The position numbers and the translations under genes are program-made. Source: Nymphaea colorata (Eukaryota > Streptophyta > Magnoliopsida > Nymphaeales > Nymphaeaceae). From it: 64,000 nt of DNA. The notes beneath the pieces were generated by a model, which made no database searches, was not told where the DNA came from, and was given only the letters and a program-made list of their open reading frames with translations. Where the stretch lies: positions 19,906,581 through 19,970,580 of the forward strand of contig NC_045147.1 of assembly GCF_008831285.2 (NCBI RefSeq), in the 5' to 3' direction. Below, one piece after another: positions 18,732 through 29,320 of the stretch (within the stretch, counting starts at the first letter, position 1; every line of letters starts with the position of its first letter).

Positions 18732-18830
18732 TTGAATAGGTGCAATCCTTGACAATATTTATTCATCCTCTTCGATGATCACCTTTAAATATTTGAATGA
18801 AAAGAATTCAAGCTATATCATATCTTAAAT
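18732..18830 (+). repeat. Segmental duplication, copy B (second part)
   Basis: Matches the end of copy A (15986-16074): 'tgaataggtgcaatcctt', then 'gatgatcacctttaaatatttgaa', then 'ttcaagctatatca'. Confidence 0.75.
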
Positions 18831-21433
18831 CAAACTAATGAGCGATGAAGCAAAGTAATATATTAAATCCGATTTGCGGTACAAGGTTTTGTGGCTTTAT
18901 TTTTATTGGTTGCACTTTGCCTGATGAATCTTTTATATATTTATATATGAACCAACCATATATACATCACTTTAAACATTTAGAAGAAAACCTAGCGCAG
19001 AAGTTAGATTATTTGGTCAAAAGCAAGATACAAGGAACCAGAAACGCAATTATAAAGTAAGGAAATGACCATGCAACCAAGGCGCGCAGATCCTTATCAC
19101 TCCTATTATATACATTTGGCGAACGAAAGCACATTGTTTATGATCCGTTGTTAACGAGCCCACCGAAAATTGTTAATTTCAAGGCACAGCTTCATTCTTA
19201 TATGGACACCAAGAAGATTCTCATTTCTCACCAACAGAACGATGGCATCGACTCCAGAGCTAACGTCGTCCTCTTACTTGATTCATGCCACTTTCACCTG
19301 CGGCGCTTCTAATTAATCTCTTCCTGCAATTCTCAAAGCTCAGACTAATTAACAACAATGGCTCGGCCACGGAAGTTATCGAGGCCGATCACCCTGACAA
19401 GATAGCTACAAGATGATATCGGTCGTTTTCTTTCTTCCTTTTTCCTGAAATGTGCAAGCCAGTAGGCTTCCATAGAAGCAAGCTTTTCTCCCCTTTTCCG
19501 GTAGAGAAAGCTCCTAGAAGCATGACCGAGACACTAGACGCTAAGCTGTTGGCATCAGCTTCATCTACTTTGAGAAAAGGTTACTTAAGATAAGATAAGA
19601 TTAGCCAAGACGAGGACGATATTTAAACCAAAAGTAAGACAAGATAAGACTGAGAATTTACTAACATATCTCTAGATTTGATCTTTTAATTGAGAAGCCA
19701 AGCGTTTCATTGCTTGTCTTCTATTTTAAGTTTTCTTTATGAGCCCCAGCAACCTTGCCTCAAAAAGGAATGAAAACGATTTGAAATTATTAAAAGGGAA
19801 TTCCAACAGTCATGACTTGGTTCTCAGTACCTTGCCGAATCTTTCCAGGTCTTACCAAGCCTTTAACTTTTCAGTTGGTAGGAAATATGGAGTTCCACTC
19901 AATTAATTTGTTATGAACAAATTTTGATCACGATCTACTCTTCGACCACATTCGGGATGCTTCAGGAGGAAAATTCAGAACAATGTCAAAAAAAAAAAAA
20001 AACAATATGATCTACTGCAGGGAATGGCATTTGATCCAGAGATCCAAAGACTGGGAATATGATTCGGTGGAATTTGGAAGGACCAGAGCAACAACACCCT
20101 ATTTCCAAATCTTCAGCATATGTGGTTTTAAAACGCCTCGGCCGGAATACCAAAGTTCTTTCCTCAAGGCCAAAAGAAAGCCGTTGTGAGGGTGCACTGG
20201 TGCAGGCGTGTTCTTTCCATGCGTTCCGAACGCGTAGCAAACACCCTCCTCACATCCCCAAGTAGGACTTGCTTCAACAACTGAAACGCCTGCATTGCCG
20301 CCAGCAGACCGTCCTGATCTCTGGACTTGACTGCTTTGGAAAGAAGAAACGAAGAAGCTTAGGTTGGTTCCGGGCAGCTGCTTCATGGGGAGTCCTTCAA
20401 ACACAACCCCAATAGAGAAGAAGAGTTCCACCGATCAGAGCAGGAACCAACAATGGCCTCCCGTTCACAGAACACAGCCGTGTACAGCCGAAGCACGTGG
20501 TAGGTCCCGCCGGCGTCCGTGACACTTGGTGATATATAAACAAGGAAATTTCCCTACTTGAGTAAACAAATGGCACAACTTTTTCCTTTAAAATTTTATA
20601 TTTGGACGGTGAGAACCAAAGGGACAGTGTACTTCATCCAACTTCAACAATAGAACAAGACAATGCAGCCAATTGGAGTGCAGCGGATTCCTTCCCACCC
20701 ACTAATTGGTCCTGCTTCCTCCGAAAAAGGGACGGTTCCTTCGTCTTTACTTGTATGGTAGCTCTCGATCATATGCAAAAGCATGTTGTGGGGAGCCAGT
20801 CCACAATGGTATTAACAGAAAAAAGGCAGTACCCTTTGTTTCCAATGCTTAATCACCAGAAAGGGAAAGTGATGTTCCCTTCTATGATACTAATACTATA
20901 TGCTGACCAACACGATCCCTCGTAACGATTATAGCAGAATGTATATTACTGCAGAAGCACTCGATGTATGTACAGAACATCAAACTCTTGCATCATGTCA
21001 AAGAAAATCTAGAACTTCTCGGAATTTCATTGTTTGTAAAGCGTTTCAAGATCAGGCAAAGCCCGGGAGATTGGCGGCATTGACTCATATTCCCTAGGAT
21101 AAAGAGAGCAACTCGAATTGCTCTGATTGAGGAAAACAAAAAAACACGAAAATTTATGTGCTGGCTTGCTTAGATCTTAATCAAGTTAATTAACCCCATG
21201 GGTCGCGTAAGGATTCTGACAAATGAAAAAGATGGTTGTCTGCTAATTAGTTTGATAAGTGTGAATACAGATTTACAACTTTGATTTTGGCGAAGAGTCC
21301 CTAGAGCCGGGAGCATTCGGGGCCTCTGCTTTGTATACACAAAAAACAAACTAGTTGGTCTCCTAAAACCAAAACTTGAACAGGAATCAGAAGCCGAGCA
21401 AGTAAATGAATCTCGACGGGGTTGAAGTCGAAT
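18831..21433. other. Spacer between duplication and ATL gene 2
   Basis: No recognised gene. Around 20000-20430 several short overlapping frames occur on both strands (up to 110 codons) in sequence of more even base composition. None resembles a family I know; it could be a decayed gene or a non-coding exon. The part next to 21434 should include the ATL gene 2 3' UTR. Confidence 0.5.
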
Positions 21434-21955
21434 TCATACCGCGGTGGCCAGGATCGTAGCAAGAGATGATCTACACAACGGGCAACTGGGCTGTTCGCTT
21501 AGCCATTTATCGATGCAGTCTGGATGGAAAGAGTGGTCGCATCCTGGCAAGACCTTCACCTTTTGATCTTCACGAAACACGCTCAAGCATATGGCACATT
21601 GAGGATCTTCGCATCCCGGCCGGATGGACGCCGGCGACTTGTAGAGGAAGACCGGTAGGAGGCTGAGCGCCACCGAGTCTAGCCCCAGTTTACCGTGCTG
21701 GACCGCTAATGCATCCGATGAGATGCTGAATTGCTGGCGGCTGCTCTCTGCCAATTGCCGGTAGCGCCAGGCCCAGCGGGCGTACAGGCAGAGAAGAGTG
21801 CAGATGAGAATGACGGAGAAGATGATCAGGACAAGGAGGAGGCTTCTACCATGGACCTGGAAGTTCTTGTCTTCGAGATCCCCGTAGTGCCAATGGAAGG
21901 GGTGAGAGCTCTCGGCGTTGTTGGCAGCCATGGAAGTAGCTGTTCGGGAGGCCAT
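21434..21955 (-). CDS. Short ATL-family RING-H2 finger protein
   Basis: Single-exon gene, 173 residues from the Met at 21955 (MASRTATSMA). An in-frame Met 29 codons upstream is possible but adds no conserved sequence. One transmembrane helix at ~38-58 (LLLVLIIFSVILICTLLCLY) is followed by aromatic/basic residues. The GLD box is LGLDSVALSLLPVF at ~90-103. The RING-H2 spans 120-161 with the same C-x2-C-x15-C-x-H-x2-H-x2-C-x10-C-x2-C spacing as the 13426 gene, with LPGC and CIDKW. The protein stops 12 residues after the last Cys, so it lacks the long acidic tail of the other ATL protein. Predicted membrane-bound E3 ligase. 'YKSP' after the GLD box and 'LYAR' after the helix echo YKSD and LYAK in gene 1. 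A TATA-like AATATATAAATT lies ~190 bp upstream of the start. Confidence 0.94.
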   Translation of the reverse strand: MASRTATSMAANNAESSHPFHWHYGDLEDKNFQVHGRSLLLVLIIFSVILICTLLCLYARWAWRYRQLAESSRQQFSISSDALAVQHGKLGLDSVALSLLPVFLYKSPASIRPGCEDPQCAICLSVFREDQKVKVLPGCDHSFHPDCIDKWLSEQPSCPLCRSSLATILATAV

Positions 21956-22699
21956 TCTAGATCTTTTTAAGGGTGTGTGAATGAACAATCCGGATAATGG
22001 TGGGCAAGTGTCTATATGGTCTTCGCCCCGTACCACCACCAATCAAATAGATAAGAACGAACCTAGCCACTCTTTTCCCTCAGTTTAAACCTTTATTTAA
22101 TTCGCGTTTAACTGGTCATGGCCATGGCTTTCTCTCTCTACAAATTTATATATTTAATGCATGTTCAGTTGGCCACGCTGCCTACCATTCTCTCTTTCTC
22201 TCTAAATCTTAGTTACCGAAATGTCTAGTTAGTCTTTGTTGGCAGTGAAGTTGACCTGTGGGCGAGTTGCAGACTTAGAAAGCTGGAAAAAAATTGTTCA
22301 AATGGAATTTGAGGGAACGTGGAGGAGAAGATATTTTGAGGGGAGTCAAGAGGACCACCAATGATTCACTTCGTTTGGTTTCCTAATATAAAAGCAAACA
22401 AAAAAGATCTACTTCACTTTAAGAATTCTAGTTGATAGACATCTTGTTTAACTTTCTGTGGTGAACTTCGCTGTCATATAAGTGAATGGGACAGGAAACC
22501 ACGACTTTAATATCTTGTGATCTGCATAATTGTGAGACATGGAAGCCCAATCACAATTAGTTGAAAATGATGTAAGATAAACCCACTCTGTGGTTTCTTT
22601 CCGGATCACATTTAGATTATGTTCAATTGGGTTGGATTTTATCTTACTTTTTGGTCTTGGACGCTTTGTAGATGCTTATTGCATAAAAACCATCTTTTT

Positions 22700-23220
22700 G
22701 TTGTTGTTGCTGTTAAAATTCAAGCATACTCAAAATTATAAGTCACACGATTTAACGTGGTTCGAGTATTGTTCTCCTACATCAACGACCATCCTCTCTT
22801 ACCTTAATTTCGTTAGATGAGGTTTCACTAATATATATAGGAAATGTTACATAAGCTACTCTTGGAAAGATATCTTTCTTTTGGTTTACAAATTGTTTGA
22901 TCGCTGCGTTGGGATTAAATTTCCTTTGCCGGTTTGACCGTTTTTCTTTTCTTATTGCTGTAATCAAGGGATCTTTGATTATACTTTCCTTAATTTTCTT
23001 TTTCTTTTCGTTAACACGTTTTTGTTCACCAGAATTAGCTCCAGATTGAGCGTCCGTTTGATCTGTCATGCTAAGAGTTGCTGTTCTTTTTTTATAATTT
23101 TTTGCAGGTTTTTGAGTCAGATCTTGGTCTGTCAGCTTGATTCTAGGATTTTAACACTGATTGAAAGAGGAACCGACGATCGGATTCCAAAATCGATCTT
23201 GTAAACGAAAGTTCACTAGA
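22700..23220. repeat. Possible LTR-retrotransposon remnant
   Basis: Contains 'gatttaacgtggttcgagtatt..tcctacatcaacg', a motif I associate with LTRs of plant Copia elements, followed by pyrimidine-rich sequence. No gag or pol sequence, no second LTR and no defined ends were seen. Confidence 0.35.
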
Positions 23221-26200
23221 AGCTGCAAAACACGGGAAAACTACAGTTATGATAAAAATCAAACTGTAAGAGAAATATGTAACATAAGTCAGAAAAGTGC
23301 AAAATGAACTTATTGCCCAATCTCTCTGGAGAACATCTTTGAATTCTTTGATACGAAAGGAATATCTTTGAAATTTTGGGTTGCAGCGGAAAGGAATATC
23401 TTTGAATTCCTCACTAGTATATAATCCAGCAGGGAAGAGCTGTTCATGTGGGTCGGCGTGAGATTCGGGACTAGCGTCAATCATGACCAAAGTGTTCAAT
23501 CTCACAGCAGCGTCCCTCAACTAGGCTTGAAAGTAGGGAAAAAATGATTGAACGAAGAAAAAAAGAAAAAGGAGAGCTACTTTATTGGCTTGGATAGGTA
23601 CGAACACGAATAGGTTGGTGAGGTCCGACCACCAATCTCAAATACCAGATGTCTTTAGTCAAATCCAAAAAGATGAAAAGGATTTGAATTATAATCAGAC
23701 TGTTAAGATATGTTTCAGTTTCCAAAACTGAATTTAAGTAAGATTTGGATAAGGATCTGAATTTAGCTTCAAAATTTTATGGCTGACCAATCTGAACCCA
23801 AGACCAACTCCCATTATGGAAGATCCAGTTAAATTGTATATGATAAACGGTAGATCTAACCCAAATCCTAGGGTTGGTGCTCCCATTTGCAATGCCATCA
23901 AAACAAGGGCAATGAAATGGGCCCGCGTTCTTCTACCAAACACGAACTCAAGGGTTTTTTAATGAAAGGTTGGTGAATGGTAGGTTTCCTTTTCACTTGA
24001 AGCAGTTTTCTCTAGGTTCTTTCTCTGTGGTTCAACTTCACTAGCACCTTTCATGGTTTCCTACTCATCTTCGTCCTTATCTCCAATTTATTTGCTCAAA
24101 CATTCCCCCAGACAATACTATCGCGTTCATCGCGACTCGATGAGCGGCTCCTAGTGATTCATCTGGTCCTTTCGGTTCATTCCAGCCGTAGATCTAGGCC
24201 TTGTTTTACAAGAAAAATCTCGCGTGTTTGCCTTTTTCCAAACTAGACCGAAGGATCCTTGGCTGGACCCGCAACTTCTTTTGAAGAATAATAATGTTAG
24301 AACTTTTGGATGCAGTTGCTCACCCTAAGTTGTATATGACTGTTTAATTTGAATTGATAAACTCATTAACTATCGAACCTTCTCCATCCTCCTGTCTTAA
24401 CTTTAGGGATATTACACTAATCGGACTAAATATAGTACTAGTTATATTCTCTCTTAAGAATATAATAAGATGTAGATGGTTTCCATCAAATACAGCAGAG
24501 ACCGGACATTTTATAAAGGGACCAGGGAAGCATTATCCGAGTGAGGTGTCCAAGATTTTTCTGCCCACACATTTGTTTATTATGTGTTTGAAGGGTGTAA
24601 GATTTTTCGAAGGCTCTGAAATTTGAGTTATTATGTATTCTGCTACTCAACCAAAAAAAAATTATCTGTGGCTATGCCACCGGAAGGATGTACTTGGTTG
24701 AATTACTTATTCTCTTTCATTTTGCTCAAGTAGGTTTTACCTCATATTTGTCTTTAAGATACGTGAATTACCAATTTCAATGTCGGGCTTATAATGATCT
24801 TCTTAACCCATTTTAGTAGCAATTACAGTTTATGCAAATGTGTACATTATATATAAACGATAACCCACGAAAATTTTCAAAATGGGAGGAAAATATAGAA
24901 TCTTGGATGAAGAGATAGAAAAAGGAAGAAAAAAAATCAAAATTAAAGAAAAAAATTAAGTTTAAAACTACAAACTATTAAGTTTTAAAATACAGCCATA
25001 CCAACAAACCCGTGTCGCCATACCTGCATGGTACTCGCGCGCGTAGATCACACGACCCCATGTAATTCAGATCCTAGCAAATTTAAAGTATTCAATAAAC
25101 TTCTTGGTTTTTTCTTTGGTTCTGAAAGAAAAAGAAAAAAAAAAAAGCTCATACTTCGATGAACACTTTCTTCTAATCTGCACAAAGATAGTTGCATAAC
25201 ATGACCTGACTTCGATGGGATCCCAGTCTTGATTCTGGTGTTTAATTTTCCATGTCACAGTAATTGCACAAACAGAAGGTTGGGAAGTGTAAGAAACGTA
25301 TCTGCAAAGGTCAGCACATAGGGCGTACATGTAAGAAGAAGTGGCCTGGATTGAGCAACAGTTGCCGGCTTTAGCCTGAAAAATCAAATTTTCTCACACA
25401 GGACAAACGCAAGACTCCGCACCACTTACTGCTGAGAAAAGTGAAGCGGTCCTTTTCTGCTTATCAAATTTCAGGGATCATTTTCTCGCCGGCTTTTTCA
25501 TTGCTGCTCGTAAAATTTTGTTTGGCCCGTGTTGCCCAAGATGCATTATTGATTAAAGGTTTTCCCGTTTCCTGTTTGAAAGGGAAATGCCAAGATTTAT
25601 TTGTCAAAGTCTTTCCGTCCACGGACAACGGATCCGTTGACCGTGGTAATTAGTACCCCACCTAATGAGAAAGCAGTCAACATTGATCGATTTATTTAAC
25701 AGATGGCGACAAAAATTGACTCGGTACCCACCGTTTGATGAACATACAGGAGATAAAAAATCCTTTCTACACAGTTGACATGACAACTCTTGTTTTGCCA
25801 ATATGCATATCCCAACTACAATGACTGTTGCAAATATCATTCAGAAAGTACTTCAATTACGCTTTAAACTCTTTATACGTTCGAACGCCATTTTCTTCCT
25901 CACGGACTTTATAGATTTTCTCTGAGGGCAAATTCGTTTGCTTTCAATATTTATTTCCTATGTGTTAATTGAAAACCCAAAAAAAATTAAAAAACTATGC
26001 CGAACCCTTTGGAGCTAACATGTTGAAAGGTTTTCCAAAATTCTCCATTACAATGTTTCCTAAGAATTTTTTATGCCACTTTTCTTTTCGAATCCTTAAA
26101 TGTCAACTATTTATGTTGCAAAAGGAAGACAAGTGTATAAGTTGAAGAATGACCATGAGACCCTGAAAACCGACCCTATACCTAAAAAGACGTGAGAGCG

Positions 26201-26467
26201 ATCGATCTCATAGTTCATCCAAAACAATATCTAAAAGACTTTTTATAAGGCTAAACACTGATCAAACTTACATAGTCCAGTCAGTTTCAATATTTTCTCT
26301 TTGGTGAATCATATGCTAATAAATGATGGTATAAGGCTTTTTCTTGGGGTTCTTTGTTCTGATGCTCTCAGTATTTTGGTTACCATCCCTGAGAAAAATG
26401 TGGGCTACCAACTTTTGCTGGCTAACTTGAGTTTTTAGATTTAACTTGCTTGAGGCCGTAATCAAGC

Positions 26468-26472
26468 AAAAA
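26468..26472 (-). terminator. RNA polymerase III terminator of the tRNA gene
   Basis: Five A on the plus strand, so TTTTT on the coding strand, beginning 2 nt after the discriminator base of the tRNA. Confidence 0.8.
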
Positions 26473-26474
26473 GG

Positions 26475-26548
26475 TGGTCCCGGCGGGGCTCGAACCCGCG
26501 ACCTTCGGCTCATAAGACCAACGCTCTAACCAACTGAGCTACGGGACC
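26475..26548 (-). tRNA. tRNA gene, anticodon UAU (tRNA-Ile)
   Basis: 74 nt, intronless, full cloverleaf. Acceptor GGTCCCG pairs with CGGGACC; D stem GCTC/GAGC with loop AGTTGGTTA; T stem GCGGG/CCCGC with TTCGAGC loop; discriminator A. No CCA is encoded. The anticodon stem TTGGT/GCCGA (two T-G pairs) leaves the loop CTTATGA, so positions 34-36 read TAT, an isoleucine AUA decoder. Base 37 is G, whereas tRNAs with U36 normally have A37. Internal A and B boxes are intact (TAGCTCAGTTGG; GGTTCGAGCCC), so it looks transcribable. The isotype is less certain than the tRNA call. Confidence 0.9.
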
Positions 26549-26780
26549 GATCTGTTAATGCACTCGTTAACGTTTTACTCGTTCGTTAAATTCATAGAAA
26601 CCTCGCCTCCCACTCAAAAAGCTGTCCCTTCTGTTTTCCATCTCTCCACTTCTCCAAAAGAAACGCCAGACAATCGATAGATTGAATCTCTTTTCAGAAC
26701 TTCTCCTTCAAGCTTCTTTCTTTCGACCAATTTGGTGTAAAGCTTTTTGTTTACCGTCTCCTTTTTGGCAGGGGTCACAT

Positions 26781-26910
26781 CAATTGCTCATAGCAGGACG
26801 CAGTAGATGATGTTGGGAGCACGCCATTTTTTCCACTGATCGCTCATGACAGGATGCAGTACATGATGCTGAGACCATGCCCTTCTTTTCCACTGACTGC
26901 TGATGACACA
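26781..26910. repeat. Imperfect ~56-bp tandem repeat, two and a half copies
   Basis: Anchors at 26786 (GCTCATAGCAGGACGCAGTA), 26842 (GCTCATGACAGGATGCAGTA) and 26899 (partial GCTGATGACA), each followed by 'cgccattttttcc' or 'gcccttcttttcc' type sequence. Confidence 0.8.
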
Positions 26911-29270
26911 AGGTGCTCATCCTCTCCTAGCAGGTGCGAGGGATCCCTGAGGTTCTTGAAACTTCAGCTCATTGAACTGTTAATCGTTAGTTTATACAGT
27001 CTACTCTCTGCAGCTATTTGATCTTAACGTTGTCCCTGGTTCTACAGCCGGATATACTTCTCATTGGTTTTTTCCTCTCTATATTGCTCAAGTTTGTTTC
27101 CATGAATTTGATTGCACTAGAGTCTAGTCAGTCCATACAGTACTGTTCATAGTTGTCTGCTTGCTCATCTTATCATTCTATGCAGTTTTTCATACCTCAT
27201 AAAGTGATGGAAGTGATTTAATCTCCACAGGTTGCTGCTGAGTATCTATGTTGCCATACCTAATCACCCATCCTCTTGATCTTGTCATCTATCGAAACTT
27301 ATCTCTAAAGTTCGAAAGGTATTTTCAGTAATGCTTGCCATCATTGTGTTCTCTTTTCCTCCTTTTCCTTTTTCCCCTTGGGTTCATGAGAATGATGTTG
27401 AAAGCAGCATGTACCAATCTGACACAATGTTAGAAAGTGCTCCAGAATCATCCAAAGCCTGTCAATTTTGTGCTAATATTTTTTAGATTTATTTGTTTAT
27501 TTTTGCATCAGCATGACGAACTTAAGAATGTGAAGTAGATGGGGAAGGGATCGCGTTTGGGGAGCAGCAATCAACTGCAAAATTTAATTGCACGATAGAG
27601 TTTATCACTACAGAATAGCTCATGATGAACATAGTCAAAAGAGAACCATAACACTCCTGTAATGTATTCTTTGTGAATCAGAAGCAGCAATTCCAAACAG
27701 GATCCTTCACAATTCTTTTGTGTTGCTGCTACGCTCTTTCTTTGAACTACTGATTAAGTTGTAAGGACGACCATTATTGACTGATGTTCCTTCCCGAACT
27801 CTAAAAGCATGAAATGTTAATCTGATTCTAATTAACTCTCTTGAGAAAAAAAGATCAGAACTATGATATTGGTAGGACGTTCTGTCGGGTGTGGATTCAG
27901 TTCACCATATTGGAGGGGCATCAGTAAGCATCCGATTGACATTAAACTTGGGTATCTAAATCCAAATGTAAGCCAGTTGATCCAAATATGAACATTGTAA
28001 TAGTCGGATCTACACTCAGTACTCATCAAACAAGCGAATGCGAAGAACTTTGCCATTATGTTAATCTAACCGTCTAAGGAATTCACAGATTTTTTTTTTT
28101 CGTAGGCAAACTCATAGCAAATACATCTTTCTTCAAGAATATTATAAATTCTCATATTCTATGTAAGATCTGACTCGCTATTGGATCCAGATAGTGCATT
28201 TTCTTTAAAAAGATTGAAATTAGATGCAGAAGAATCTGGATTGGAATTAATCACAGGTGCGGGCAAGTTCTCGCGGTGTTGGAATCAAGTTGGTAACCAA
28301 ATACAATAATCTAAATACATCGGTCATATTTAATATTCATATTTTCGGCACGGAACTGGTTCACTTTTACCCATTTGGGGATAATTCAGTGGTACTAAGT
28401 TGGATGATCGCCTTTATGTACAAACTTCTTGAACAAGCTTGTTTTGATCCACAAGTGAAGTGACTGATAACCTTGCACCATCAAGCCCATGTCTCCTATC
28501 AACAGGATGCCTGAGTAATGGTTTCTCCATCAAACACGGGTGTCTTTTCACAAGAATCAAGAAAAAATCCACATGCTTGTGGCAGTTTAGAGTCAAACAG
28601 TATCTTTTGACAATAATCACGGGATAATGATTTCCTTTTCTTTTATGCTTGAGAGCTAGAAAGATAAAAGTTGGAAGGCGACTGCTCTGTGAAGCTGGTG
28701 AAAGATGCATGATTGATTGCATGACTGTGAGTTCACTGCAGCCCTAAAGTGGAATTGCGATCAGCTAGGGTTACGAATATACGAAGTCTGCTTCGGTTCT
28801 GGTATATTGGATCTGTTTAGAAATCAAGTGGTGCAAACCTCCAAAATATATGGGGACGCTTACAAATAGGAGTCCAACCAGAGAATTTATAGCAGAACTC
28901 TAGAGGTTTGAGAAAAATTTAGCGTATATATATATATATATGTTGTATGTGTCTATTGGCATATATGATGATCTTAGCTTCCATGGGTTCGTAAAACCTA
29001 ATATCTAGAAATTATTTTTTATGATTTTTTTTGTTTCTATTCATACATTTTGTTTCTATCCATGTATTTATCTACCTAGTTAAATTTACGAAAAACAACT
29101 GCATAAGAAACGTATCTAGAAAATGCATAATCTGTGGATTATACATATACATAATTCTATGAATTTCAATAGCTCAAGTTTTACGAACTTACAGAATCTA
29201 CTTTGTAAATTGGAGGAGCACTTCTTTTTTCTTTTTGTTTCACTTCTGGTTTTCAAATGTAAATACTCTG

Positions 29271-29320
29271 TTTTTTTTTTTTTTTTTTTTTTGGGGGGGG
29301 GGGGGGGGAGAGAGAGAGAG
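29271..29320. repeat. T22-G16-(AG)6 homopolymer block
   Basis: A run of 22 T (29271-29292), directly followed by 16 G (29293-29308), then six AG repeats. The G run could form a quadruplex; assembly error is also possible. Confidence 0.95.

Larger units (their letters stand above)
21956..26474. other. Spacer between ATL gene 2 and the tRNA gene
   Basis: Promoter of ATL gene 2 at the left; otherwise no gene recognised. AT-rich, with one retrotransposon-like segment listed separately. Short frames such as 24354-24626 show no family features. Confidence 0.55.

Noticed and set aside
20000-20431. Overlapping frames on both strands up to 110 codons
   Set aside because: No family resemblance, no splice partners and no neighbouring exon; reported only as spacer content.
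24655-24690. Possible hAT terminus (GTGGCTATGCCACCGG)
   Set aside because: No partner inverted terminus or target duplication found nearby.
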